DNA from: Methanofollis sp. W23
GTDB lineage: Archaea; Halobacteriota; Methanomicrobia; Methanomicrobiales; Methanofollaceae
NCBI RefSeq assembly: GCF_017875325.1
Contig: NZ_JAGGMN010000001.1
Location: forward strand, 2,128,140-2,192,139
Length of the DNA: 64,000 bases
Direction: 5' to 3'
The notes beneath the pieces are model-generated. The model searched no databases. It was not told where the DNA came from and was given only the letters and a program-made list of their open reading frames with translations. The translations under genes and the position numbers were made by a program. Shown here in pieces: positions 1 to 7,783 of this stretch (positions are counted from its first letter, which is position 1; each line of letters begins with the position of its first letter).

Positions 1-307
1 TCCGCGACTCGTCAGGACTCTTAAAGATCGTACACCTCTTCCCGCTCTCGCGGGCAAGGCTGAGCAGACGAGCACGGTCATTGATATTTACCTTTTCAGG
101 CCAGACCGTCGTCTCCTCAGGGGAGGCAAGCACCCAGGTGGCCGTCACGTCACGCATCAACGTCTCCCCGTCGCTGAGACGGACCGCCAGCACCTCCGGC
201 CCTTCGGCTGTCTCTCTGATCAGCCACCTGGAGAGGAAGTAGACCCTCTCACCCAGTGGCTGCGAGGTAGCGATTCCTACATATTTGCATTCTTCTGGAA
301 ATATCAT
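1..307 (-). CDS. Unknown protein, last visible gene of the aks operon (cut by left edge)
   Basis: About 102 codons are open from an ATG at 307-305 to the window edge, so the 3' end is missing. The protein begins MIFPEECKYVGIAT and is soluble-looking, with alternating beta-type and charged segments and no signal peptide or membrane helix. Its start overlaps the stop of the upstream homoaconitase small-subunit gene by four bases (ATGA), the usual sign of translational coupling, so it belongs to the same operon. I do not recognise the family. It is not the dehydrogenase AksF, which would begin with a GDGIG-type motif. Its position suggests a role linked to coenzyme B biosynthesis, but that is inference only. 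Confidence 0.6.
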   Translation of the reverse strand, partial: MIFPEECKYVGIATSQPLGERVYFLSRWLIRETAEGPEVLAVRLSDGETLMRDVTATWVLASPEETTVWPEKVNINDRARLLSLARESGKRCTIFKSPDESR

Positions 308-777
308 CTCTGGCCTCCGCTGAGATAGGAGACAAGACCTCCAGCCTGGAGGATCGCCCGCATCCGCGGGGAGAGAGGACGGAGAGGGCGGCGGGCACCC
401 GACGCCTCGATCCATCCCTCTTCAAGGTCAAAGCACACTTCCCCACCATCCTGGCATGGGATCTCGCACTCAAGCACTGGAAGACCAATATTGACGGCGT
501 TCCTGAAGAATATTCTGGCAAACATCGGAGCGGCCACCGCCACGACCCCTGCCTCTTTCAGGGCGACCGGGGCCTGCTCCCTGGACGAACCGCACCCGAA
601 ATTCGGGCCTGCGACGATCACCGCTCCCTTCAGTCTCCTGGCAAGGCCGGGGTCGAGGTCCTCAAAGACATGGGTGGCCCAGACCGAACGATCCTTGGTC
701 CGCAAGTACCTCCCCGCGATGATCAGGTCGGTATCGATGTCACGGCCCAGGCAGACCGCACGTCCCTCTGCCTTCAT
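304..777 (-). CDS. aksE: Homoaconitase small subunit (AksE/HacB)
   Basis: This 157-residue protein has the LeuD/HacB swivel-domain fold. With AksD it would isomerise homocitrate and its longer homologues during 2-oxosuberate synthesis for coenzyme B. The motif GPNFGCGSSREQAP near residues 57-70 is the family signature. The specificity loop at residues 24-27 reads YLRT, the version typical of methanogen homoaconitase rather than isopropylmalate isomerase; this favours the Aks role over leucine synthesis. The ATG at 777 was chosen over a longer frame because the preceding codons overlap the conserved end of AksD. The gene overlaps AksD by four bases upstream and the unknown gene by four bases downstream. 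Confidence 0.92.
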   Translation of the reverse strand: MKAEGRAVCLGRDIDTDLIIAGRYLRTKDRSVWATHVFEDLDPGLARRLKGAVIVAGPNFGCGSSREQAPVALKEAGVVAVAAPMFARIFFRNAVNIGLPVLECEIPCQDGGEVCFDLEEGWIEASGARRPLRPLSPRMRAILQAGGLVSYLSGGQR

Positions 778-1988
778 AGATATCCCTCCGGTGAGGCGAC
801 CTCGCCGGCAAGGGCAGTCGCCGCCGCAGTCGAAGGGGACGCAAGATAGATCTCGCCGCCGACACCCATCCTGTTCCTGAAGTTCCGGTTCGCCGTCGAG
901 AGGCAGACCTCGCCCTCCCCGATCACGCCCATATGCGCACCCAGGCACGGGCCGCACCCTGGCGTCCCGACCGCACACCCGGCCTTGATAAGCGTCTCAA
1001 GGACGCCGGTCGCAAGTGCACGGAGAAGCACGCTCCGCGACGCAGGGACGACAACGGTCCTGACCGCCACCTTCTTGCCCCTGACAATTCTCGCAAAGCG
1101 TTCCAGGTCCTCATAGCGCCCGCAGGTGCAGGTGCCCAGGAAGACCTGGTCGATCGGCACCCCCTCCTGCTCGGCGACCGGACAGACCGTGTCCACCCTG
1201 GGCGGGAGGGCGATGAGGGGTTCAAGGTTCTCAAGGTCGAGGGTCACCTCGTCAGGATAGCTGTCGATCCCCCGCGGCTGGACCTCGACCTCGTGCCCGA
1301 ACCCGGCGAAGTACTGCCGGGTCGTTTCGTCGGCATAGAAGAGCCCGGCCTTCGCACCGGTCTCCACCGCCATGTTCGACAGGGTGAGGCGGTCGGCCAT
1401 CGAGAGCCCGGCGGCCGCCTCGCCCACGAACTCAAGGGCGCGGTACGTCCCGCCGTCCATCCCGAGGGCGGCGACATAGGCAAGCGCGAGGTCCTTTGCC
1501 TCGACTGCCCCGGAAAGGTGCCCCTCAAGGAAGAGCCCGGTCGTCTCAGGCACCCTGAACCAGGTCTCACCGGTCGCAAAGACCCCTGCAAGGTCGGTCG
1601 CACCCACCCCGGTCGCAAAGGCGCCGAGGGCCCCGAGGGTGCAGGTATGGGAGTCGGCGCCAAGGACCACCTCGCCAGGCAGGGCGGCCCCCTCGGCCAT
1701 CACCTGGTGGCAGACCCCACCGCCGACATCTGAGAAGTGGACCTGCTGCTCCTCTGCAAAGGCACGCAGTTCCTTCTGGAGGTCGGCGGTCAGCGAGGTG
1801 TTGGCCGGGGCGATGTGATCGAAGATCAGGTGCCGGTGGTCAGGATCGGTGAAGACCCCGGTCCCGATCGCCCGCCATGCTTCAAGGGCCAGAACCCCGG
1901 TCCCGTCGTGGGCATAGGCCCGGTCCACCCGCCGGTCGACATACTCGCCGGCGGGTGCGCCGAGGATCGTCTCTGAGAGCGTGCTCAT
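774..1988 (-). CDS. aksD: Homoaconitase large subunit (AksD/HacA)
   Basis: The 404-residue aconitase-family protein binds a [4Fe-4S] cluster and catalyses dehydration/hydration of homocitrate homologues with AksE. The motifs GADSHTCTLGALGAFATG (around residue 110), GTCTCGRYEDL and PGCGPCLG supply the three cluster cysteines and substrate-contact residues expected of the LeuC/HacA family, and the length is typical. The ATG at 1988 is used because it lies just past the AksA stop (four-base overlap); the longer frame would run into AksA. It could in principle be isopropylmalate isomerase LeuC, but its partner has the YLRT loop and AksA lies next to it. Confidence 0.92.
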   Translation of the reverse strand: MSTLSETILGAPAGEYVDRRVDRAYAHDGTGVLALEAWRAIGTGVFTDPDHRHLIFDHIAPANTSLTADLQKELRAFAEEQQVHFSDVGGGVCHQVMAEGAALPGEVVLGADSHTCTLGALGAFATGVGATDLAGVFATGETWFRVPETTGLFLEGHLSGAVEAKDLALAYVAALGMDGGTYRALEFVGEAAAGLSMADRLTLSNMAVETGAKAGLFYADETTRQYFAGFGHEVEVQPRGIDSYPDEVTLDLENLEPLIALPPRVDTVCPVAEQEGVPIDQVFLGTCTCGRYEDLERFARIVRGKKVAVRTVVVPASRSVLLRALATGVLETLIKAGCAVGTPGCGPCLGAHMGVIGEGEVCLSTANRNFRNRMGVGGEIYLASPSTAAATALAGEVASPEGYL

Positions 1989-3115
1989 CCATGCACCCCC
2001 TTCACGGCGGCACAGAGAATGTCCTGGAGCACCTCGGGCGTCACATGACACTTCGCCTCGCTGCGCCGTTTCACCTCGCGCAGCACCCAGCGCACCTCCT
2101 CCCCGTCGAGATGATACCCGAGGGACGCGGCCACATGCTCGACGGCGTGCCGACCAGTGTGCTTGCCCAGCACAAAGGTCCGGTCCCTCCCCACCAGGGA
2201 GGGGCGGACATACTCGTAGGTCGACGGATCTTCGAGCAGGGCGGCGATATGAATCCCGCTCTCGTGAGCAAAGGCGTTCGCCCCGACCACCGCCTTGTTC
2301 CTCGCGACCTCCACCCCTGACGTGTGAGCGACCAGGTCTGAGAGGGCGGCGATATGGGAGAGGTCGTAGCGGTTGAGATCGTTCTTCATCGCAAGGACCA
2401 CGAGCACCTCTTCAAGAGGGGTGTTGCCGGCGCGTTCCCCCAGGCCGTTGACCGTGGTATGGAGCTGGAAGGCCCCGGCCTCCGCGGCGACGAGGGTGTT
2501 TGCGGTGGCGCACCCGAGATCGTCATGACAGTGAATACAGAGCGGGAGGTCGACCGCCTGCCGCACCGCCTGCACCCGTGCAAAGGTCTCCATCGGGGTC
2601 ATGCACCCGACCGTGTCGGCCAGAGTACCGAGATCGGCCCCGGCAGCGGCCACCTGCCGGTATGCGTTGATCAGGTCCTGGAGGTCGGTCCGTGACCCGT
2701 CCTCGGCCCCGAACCTCACCTGGACCCCATGGTCATGGGCGTACTCGACCATCTCGCAGGTCTCGGCCATCACCGCCTCGCGGCTCTTCTTGTACTTGGT
2801 CCTGATATGGAGGTCAGAGGTCGCGGCAAAGAGCCCGATCATGTCGACGTCACAGTCGAGGGCGGCATCGATATCCCCCTTTTTCGCCCGGGCAAGCGCA
2901 CAGATCCTGGCGTCAAGCCCCATCTGGCAGACCGCCTTCACCGCCTCCTGCTCCTTTCCAGAGACTGCAGGGAACCCCGCCTCGATCACCTCGACGCCGG
3001 TCGCGTCAAGGAGGGAGGCGATCTCCATCTTCTCCTCACGGGTGAACGTGACGCCTGGCGTCTGCTCACCATCACGCAGTGTTACATCACAGATCTCTAC
3101 ATTCAACTTTTTCAT
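1985..3115 (-). CDS. aksA: Homocitrate synthase AksA (coenzyme B pathway)
   Basis: This 376-residue HMGL/DRE-TIM enzyme condenses acetyl-CoA with 2-oxoglutarate, and then with 2-oxoadipate and 2-oxopimelate, to extend the chain that becomes 7-mercaptoheptanoate of coenzyme B. The N-terminal DVTLRDGEQTPGV, the metal-binding HCHDDLG and later HESGIH and LGKHTG motifs are all visible. The ATG at 3115 has a GGTGA ribosome-binding site a few bases upstream; a GTG at 3124 is an alternative. The gene overlaps the end of the TPP-enzyme gene by 29 bases. Citramalate synthase and isopropylmalate synthase are close relatives, but the homoaconitase neighbours favour AksA. Confidence 0.9.
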   Translation of the reverse strand: MKKLNVEICDVTLRDGEQTPGVTFTREEKMEIASLLDATGVEVIEAGFPAVSGKEQEAVKAVCQMGLDARICALARAKKGDIDAALDCDVDMIGLFAATSDLHIRTKYKKSREAVMAETCEMVEYAHDHGVQVRFGAEDGSRTDLQDLINAYRQVAAAGADLGTLADTVGCMTPMETFARVQAVRQAVDLPLCIHCHDDLGCATANTLVAAEAGAFQLHTTVNGLGERAGNTPLEEVLVVLAMKNDLNRYDLSHIAALSDLVAHTSGVEVARNKAVVGANAFAHESGIHIAALLEDPSTYEYVRPSLVGRDRTFVLGKHTGRHAVEHVAASLGYHLDGEEVRWVLREVKRRSEAKCHVTPEVLQDILCAAVKGVHG

Positions 3116-4238
3116 GACATTCACCAGCAGGACATTCTCCGCTGACGACCACCGTCTTCGGGCGGTCTGCAGGGACTATCAGCCGCCGCAGTCCTGGCAG
3201 GTCGTCGGCCTGGCAGTATTCAGGTTCGGCCCACCCGAGGTACCGCCTGAGACCAGGGGTCTCCTGGCCGCCGACCATGCCCATACGCCTGTTCTCCAGT
3301 ACGATACAGAGGAGCGGGATCTCTTTTTCATAGATGTCGATGAGGGCATTCACCCCAGAATGAAGGAGGGCATAGTCCCCGATGAGGGCCACCCCGGTGC
3401 TCCGCGCTCCCACCGCCACCGCCGAGCCGAGGCCATAACTGGCCGTCCCGATGCAGTATGGCGGGTTGACCGCAAGGAGGGAACACCCGGCATCGACCGC
3501 GGGCCGCATCCCCCGCTCTGCAAGCAGAGAGAAGAGCGGGCGGTACGGACACCCCCCGCAGAGGGTCCGGGAATAGCCCCTGTGTGAGAACCGCTCAGGT
3601 GGGGCCTCGGGTGCGGGGACTGCAGGATAGGTGACCCTTATCCCCCCCGGGGCCGGGCGGCCCGACAAGGCCGCCATGACCTGGAGGGCATGCTGCCACC
3701 GCCCGAGGGTGGTCAGGCCAGGGTCGGCGAGCGCCCCGGCACCAGGGTTTCTCGGCACAGGCGTTGCCGCCGCGTCGGCACCGAGCACCTCAGGGACGAC
3801 CCTGAGGATAACGACCCTTGAGAGAGACTCTGAGAGCAAGAACGCCTCTTCGACTGCGGCCCCAAGGGCAGACGGATCTTCGGGCTCCACCACCGGGACC
3901 ATCGCCACCTGCCCGAAGGCCCTGGAGTCCTCGGCCACCTGCGAGGCGCGGGCCAGGGGGTCGTCGCCGACCAGGACCACGACCCCGGCACAGAGCCCCT
4001 GGGCCGTCGCCTGGACCAGCGGGTCAGCAAGGAGGTTCATCCCCACGTGCTTGACGACGACCGCCGCGCGCCGACCTGAAAGCGAGTCGCCAAGGGCGTA
4101 TTCCAGGGCCACCTTCTCGTTGACGCAGACCTCGGCCCCGGCCGCCGCGACAACCTCGGTCACCGGGTAGCCAGGCACCCCATAGACATGGTCGGCCGCG
4201 GTCCGCAGGGCGGTGGCCAGAGACTCTGCCCCATTCAT
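3087..4238 (-). CDS. Shortened IorA-like thiamine-diphosphate enzyme
   Basis: The 383-residue protein matches indolepyruvate ferredoxin oxidoreductase alpha subunit (IorA) along its length. The N-terminal part has YGVPGYPVTE, NEKVALE and the VVKHVGMNLLADPL stretch. The C-terminal half has CGGCPYRPLF and the TPP-binding GDYALLHSG followed about 20 residues later by LENRRMGMVGGQETPG. IorA is usually near 600 residues and ends in an 8Fe ferredoxin domain; here that domain and an internal stretch are absent and no CxxCxxC motif remains at the C-terminus. One base separates it from the radical SAM gene and it overlaps aksA. Loss of the ferredoxin module suggests a non-oxidative 2-oxoacid decarboxylase, possibly for 2-oxosuberate; sulfopyruvate decarboxylation is an alternative. 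Family assignment is firm; the substrate is inference. Confidence 0.82.
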   Translation of the reverse strand: MNGAESLATALRTAADHVYGVPGYPVTEVVAAAGAEVCVNEKVALEYALGDSLSGRRAAVVVKHVGMNLLADPLVQATAQGLCAGVVVLVGDDPLARASQVAEDSRAFGQVAMVPVVEPEDPSALGAAVEEAFLLSESLSRVVILRVVPEVLGADAAATPVPRNPGAGALADPGLTTLGRWQHALQVMAALSGRPAPGGIRVTYPAVPAPEAPPERFSHRGYSRTLCGGCPYRPLFSLLAERGMRPAVDAGCSLLAVNPPYCIGTASYGLGSAVAVGARSTGVALIGDYALLHSGVNALIDIYEKEIPLLCIVLENRRMGMVGGQETPGLRRYLGWAEPEYCQADDLPGLRRLIVPADRPKTVVVSGECPAGECHEKVECRDL

Positions 4239-4239
4239 C

Positions 4240-5205
4240 TCAGTCCCTCCCAGGGATCAGGTCACACCCTGCACAGGCCGCACACATTGTCTGCGCCTGT
4301 GCGGGATCGAGCCCGGCCTCCTTCAATGCCCTCTCCAGCATGGCATGGAGGCTGAGCATCCGTTCTGCCGACGGGCGTGCATAGTGGGCAAGCCCTGCCG
4401 CAGGCGCAAGAGGACGGAGGATCGGGATCACCCCGATGGAACAGAGCCGACGGACGACCACCTCCATCTCCTCGTCACTCTCCCCGAGCCCGACGATGAT
4501 GTTGCTCTGGACATGGTCCCGACCAAAGATCCTGACTGACTCCTCGAGCACCTCCCAGAGGAGGGTCCAGTCCTGTCCTGGACACATTTCGGCGAAAAGT
4601 CCGGGCGTCGCTGCTTCGAGGTTGAACTTCACCTCCGCGACCCCTGCCTCCCGCAGCACCCTTGGGGTCTGCGGCGTCGGGTAGATGGAGACCCCGATCG
4701 GGAGACCAAAGGGGACAAGGAGACGGACAATCCCGACGGTCCGCCGTTCTTCCTCGGCCGCACTCACCGGCACCCCGCTCGTGATCGAAATGGCGTCGAT
4801 CTCCCCGACAGCCGACATCACCATCTCGATCACCTCGTCAGGCCTCTTGATCCGGCCCTGCCCGAGCGGGACAGTGCAGTACTTGCATGAGAAGATGCAC
4901 CGTTCAGAGAGAGTGATGTAGGCCTGGCGAGGACAGTGGAGAGGAGCGGGTTCAAGTTCACCGCGCACCAGTTCTCCCTTGAAGGGAATGGTCGCCTTCC
5001 CCATCCCCTCGTGGATAAGTATGAGGGCGGCATCTGGATCGACCAAGAGCCTGACCCTCCGGCCGTCGACCGAGAAAAAAAGAGAACCTGTGCCGCCGGC
5101 GCCAGGGCCGGCCGTCGAAGACGAGATGAATCGCCTCGCCGGCACCCCGACCACCTTCACCCGACCTTCGGCCAGGAGTTCGGCCTTCAGTCTGAGCCAG
5201 TCCAC
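4240..5205 (-). CDS. Radical SAM protein of unknown substrate
   Basis: The 321-residue protein has the radical SAM signature CIFSCKYC (C-x3-C-x2-C) near residue 103, followed by conserved elements of a partial TIM barrel (ISITSGVPVS, FNLEAATPG, SNIIVGLGES). The C-terminus carries a second cysteine group, CAACAGC near residue 310, which could bind an auxiliary iron-sulfur cluster or zinc. The overall architecture resembles biotin synthase-like or lipoyl synthase-like enzymes. It overlaps the Mmp11-like gene by 19 bases and lies one base from the TPP-enzyme gene, so it is co-transcribed with coenzyme B genes. Sulfur insertion into the coenzyme B chain or a methyl-coenzyme M reductase modification are both possible; neither can be decided from sequence. 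Confidence 0.88.
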   Translation of the reverse strand: MDWLRLKAELLAEGRVKVVGVPARRFISSSTAGPGAGGTGSLFFSVDGRRVRLLVDPDAALILIHEGMGKATIPFKGELVRGELEPAPLHCPRQAYITLSERCIFSCKYCTVPLGQGRIKRPDEVIEMVMSAVGEIDAISITSGVPVSAAEEERRTVGIVRLLVPFGLPIGVSIYPTPQTPRVLREAGVAEVKFNLEAATPGLFAEMCPGQDWTLLWEVLEESVRIFGRDHVQSNIIVGLGESDEEMEVVVRRLCSIGVIPILRPLAPAAGLAHYARPSAERMLSLHAMLERALKEAGLDPAQAQTMCAACAGCDLIPGRD

Positions 5206-6101
5206 AGGGCAAGTGCCTCCTCGAAGTCGGTATAGAAGGGGATCGCACCGACCGCACCGATGAGCCCGTTCCCGTCCATCACGACTCTGACCTGAGGGAG
5301 TACATCTTCGAGGTCGGCACGCGAGACCTTGCCCCGCTTCACCGCCTCGCCATATTCGCGGAGGGACGAGGGGTCGAACCCCACCATGGCCGCCATCCCG
5401 GTCTGGTCAGAGAGGGTGTAGCGCCTGAGCAGCGCCGCAAACCGATTGATGAGGCCATCAGGATCGGTGGAGGCGAACTCAACCGCACACCCCACGCAGT
5501 TCTTCGTCCTCTCTGGGACCGGGAAAAGCTGCACGATGGTGTGAGAGAGGTAGACCGAAGCCTCGTCCGCCACCGCCATGGCGATGTTGTGGACCAGGGT
5601 CCAGGTCGCTCCCGCCTCAGGGGTGTCGGTATCGTCCACCCCGATCACCACCCGGTCGCGGCGGGGGAGCCAGATCGTCGAGCCGGCCAGTTTTCCCCCA
5701 CCTGACTCGTCGCACTCGGCCCTGATCACGCCCCGGCCCCGCGCCCGGCAGGCCGAGGCGCCGACGCCACCACCGCCCATGCCAAGATAGGTGACCGAGA
5801 CCTCGTCGTCCTCGACCAAGGCCCCGGCGATCCCGGCAGGAAACTTCGAGCCTTCGAGCCCGAGGTCAGTCGACCCGGTCCGCACGAGGTACCTCGTCGT
5901 CGGTCCGACTGTCCGCACCGACTCGACGAGCGGGCTCTGGGCATAGTGGCGACGGACCCACTGCGCCCCGCCGATACATTCGTAGAACTCGATGATCTCG
6001 ACCTGGTCGCCGCCGGGATCGGCGACGGCGACGATCCCGGGGTACGAGATCACGTAGGGATCTAGAAGGACTTTAGAGGGTTCCTTCTGGTCGTTCGCCA
6101 T
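5187..6101 (-). CDS. Methanogenesis marker protein 11-like (TiaS-type domain)
   Basis: The 304-residue protein has the glycine-rich GMGGGGVGASACRARGRG stretch, then IGVDDTDTPEAGATWTL and TKNCVGCAVEF, which I associate with the methanogenesis marker 11 family and the related tRNA(Ile2) agmatidine synthetase (TiaS/DUF1743) fold, where the DDTDT aspartates bind metal. The family is widespread in methanogens and its function is unknown. The ATG at 6101 (MANDQKEP) overlaps the upstream paralogue by 29 bases; the longer frame extends into that gene and was rejected. It lies in the same operon as the radical SAM and Aks genes. The name Mmp11 is moderately sure; the relation to the adjacent gene is clear. 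Confidence 0.75.
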   Translation of the reverse strand: MANDQKEPSKVLLDPYVISYPGIVAVADPGGDQVEIIEFYECIGGAQWVRRHYAQSPLVESVRTVGPTTRYLVRTGSTDLGLEGSKFPAGIAGALVEDDEVSVTYLGMGGGGVGASACRARGRGVIRAECDESGGGKLAGSTIWLPRRDRVVIGVDDTDTPEAGATWTLVHNIAMAVADEASVYLSHTIVQLFPVPERTKNCVGCAVEFASTDPDGLINRFAALLRRYTLSDQTGMAAMVGFDPSSLREYGEAVKRGKVSRADLEDVLPQVRVVMDGNGLIGAVGAIPFYTDFEEALALWTGSD

Positions 6102-7038
6102 ACAGGCCAGCCGCCTCCACGCCGCAGTTCCCCCAGAGCACAGCCCCGAAGGCACCTATACGGCCCTTGCTTGCTGCAGAATCGATGAAGGTGATCCCGA
6201 GCCTTGCCGCCTCGGCCTCCACCTCGTCCTGGGTGAGCAGTTCGGTCTTGATCTTCTTCATGTACTCGGTCTCTGGCAGACCGATGCCGCGGTAGTATGC
6301 AATTCCGGTATCGCCCGAGACCGCGTGCTCCTCGATATAGTCTTTCACAAAGGCGAGGAGGTCGTCGACCGCCCCTGGCCTGACCGCAAAGTTCAGCACC
6401 GACCCGACACAGTTGGTCGTCTTCTGCGGGGCCTTGGGGTTGAGTTGGACCAATCTCATATTAAGGTACTCTGCTCCTGCAACCTTGCACGCCTCAGCGC
6501 ACTTGAGGGCCAGCACCCAGGTCGCTCCATCCTCCTTGGTGTCGGTGTCGTCGATCCCGATGGTCACCTTCTCGTATTTTGGCGAGACAATCCGCACCCG
6601 GCAGACGCGCGCCCCCCCGATGTGCAGGTCTTCCTCGGTCGGGTACTCGGCCCTGATCACGCCAGGGGCCTGGGGGAGACAGGCGGCGACGCCGACCCCG
6701 GCACCGGCGATCCCGGCCCAGGTGGTCACGACCTCGTCGCCCTCCACCTCGACCCCGGCAAGGGCCTGGCCACCGATTTCCTGACCCGCCGCCCCGAAAT
6801 GGGGTTCGTACTCCCCCAGACGGGCGGCCATGGTCATCGACGACCCCTGAACGTCGACGGCGGTCAGCGCCCCTCCGGCACGCCGACGGTTCATCACGTC
6901 CCACTCGATGGTGCCGCGATGCCGGCAGGTCTCCAGGATCTCGGCCAGGCCCTTCTCCTCGTCTACCATCGCAATAAATTTCTCTGCAAAGAGCGGCCCA
7001 AAGCGCTCTCTCACTTCGTCGGGTGTCAGCACGATCAT
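6073..7038 (-). CDS. Second Mmp11/TiaS-like protein, tandem paralogue
   Basis: The 321-residue protein parallels the next gene motif by motif: GIAGAGVGVAACLPQAPG, IGIDDTDTKEDGATWVL and TTNCVGSVLNFAV occur in the same order and spacing, so the two are tandem paralogues. The ATG at 7038 (MIVLTPDEV) was chosen because it matches the paralogue's N-terminus and has GGTG ten bases upstream. The open frame continues a further 102 codons to 7344, but that part has no counterpart in the paralogue and lies in a promoter-like region. It is the first gene of the minus-strand operon that leads to aksA-aksD-aksE. A metal- and nucleotide-dependent activity is likely from the DDTDT motif, but no substrate is known. 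Confidence 0.78.
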   Translation of the reverse strand: MIVLTPDEVRERFGPLFAEKFIAMVDEEKGLAEILETCRHRGTIEWDVMNRRRAGGALTAVDVQGSSMTMAARLGEYEPHFGAAGQEIGGQALAGVEVEGDEVVTTWAGIAGAGVGVAACLPQAPGVIRAEYPTEEDLHIGGARVCRVRIVSPKYEKVTIGIDDTDTKEDGATWVLALKCAEACKVAGAEYLNMRLVQLNPKAPQKTTNCVGSVLNFAVRPGAVDDLLAFVKDYIEEHAVSGDTGIAYYRGIGLPETEYMKKIKTELLTQDEVEAEAARLGITFIDSAASKGRIGAFGAVLWGNCGVEAAGLYGERPEGTL

Positions 7039-7100
7039 GGTATATACACCGAAAATTTCGTTACCGAAATATTCGGCGTCATCACGGATAAATGAATCGT
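7039..7100 (-). promoter_or_regulatory. Candidate promoter/operator of the aks operon
   Basis: Upstream of the ATG at 7038 the minus strand reads through a palindromic stretch with CCGAATATTTCGG and a second AAATTTTCGG half, then GGTGTATATACC directly before the start codon. A TATA-like CATTTATCC lies near 7090, about 50 bases from the ATG, which would give a short leader. The nested inverted repeats suggest a regulator site. No transcript evidence is available. Confidence 0.4.
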
Positions 7101-7344
7101 AGGTGAGCAGGAGGAGCAGCCCTTCATATGCTCGACCCGACTCAGAGAGAACCACGCCCAAATTGCCCTCCGATCCGGGAGGAGAGGCTCCGATCCGGGC
7201 CCAGATTGAAGAGATTTCAGGAGCATAGCAGAGAAAACCCTGTTCACGAAACATCGGCAATATCATGAACTTTGTCGACCCCATGAAGGCCCAATATGAG
7301 TGAGAGAGATATTGGCATATCTGTTGCCCAGGATGAGGCCACAT

Positions 7345-7529
7345 ATGGCCGCCGGAAACGCGTGGAAATCGCCGCGATTTTTCGGGCAGGCGAAGGCTCT
7401 GTGGCGGCAGAAGCGCGGATGAAAGGGGAGTTTTCCAGTCAGTTCAAGAAAAAAAGGCCCTGTTTCAGGCTTCGTAGAACTGGGCATGAAACGAAACCAC
7501 GTCTCAAGCATACAGGATGAATATTTCCC
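7345..7529. other. Gene-free spacer between the aks operon and an inverted-repeat element
   Basis: No convincing gene is seen. The stretch contains a phrase near 7478-7520 (cgtagaactgggcatgaa followed by ctcaagcatac) that recurs in a diverged form near 37330-37375, so it is probably part of another dispersed repeat rather than coding DNA. Confidence 0.5.
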
Positions 7530-7772
7530 GGCTTTGTAGAAATTATCTTGATGGTTCTCTTCGACAGGGGACTGGCCGCCCCCCGAACCCCCCGTAAAGA
7601 TAGGGGGGAGGACGGCATCCTGTCTATCAGGATCTTTTCTTCGGCCTTCCCGGCCCTATCGTCATCCCGGGGGTCCGGGCGGCACTCGCCCCCGGCGCGA
7701 GCATAAGAGAAGGCGATAGATTCGGTTCACAGGGGAGGGGAGGTGATGAAAAGAGGACGACTTCTACAGAGC
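7530..7772. repeat. MITE-like inverted-repeat element, copy A
   Basis: A 243-base element is bounded by ggctttgtagaaa at 7530-7542 and cttctacagagc at 7761-7772, imperfect inverted repeats of each other. The interior has a C-rich then G-rich block with tcccgggggtccgggcgg and no open reading frame of quality. The same ends and core recur at 13730, 51869 and 54037. The right end abuts the T-rich terminator of the minus-strand surface protein. Confidence 0.75.
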
Positions 7773-7781
7773 AAAAAAAAG
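7773..7781 (-). terminator. T-run terminator of the large surface protein gene
   Basis: A run of eight A residues on the plus strand (T on the transcript) directly follows the minus-strand stop at 7784, as expected for archaeal intrinsic termination. Confidence 0.6.
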
Positions 7782-7783
7782 AA

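Noticed and set aside
7039-7344. Upstream extension of the second Mmp11-like gene
   Set aside because: The frame stays open, but the extension has no counterpart in the paralogue, contains TATA-like and palindromic sequence, and lacks a ribosome-binding site before its first codon.
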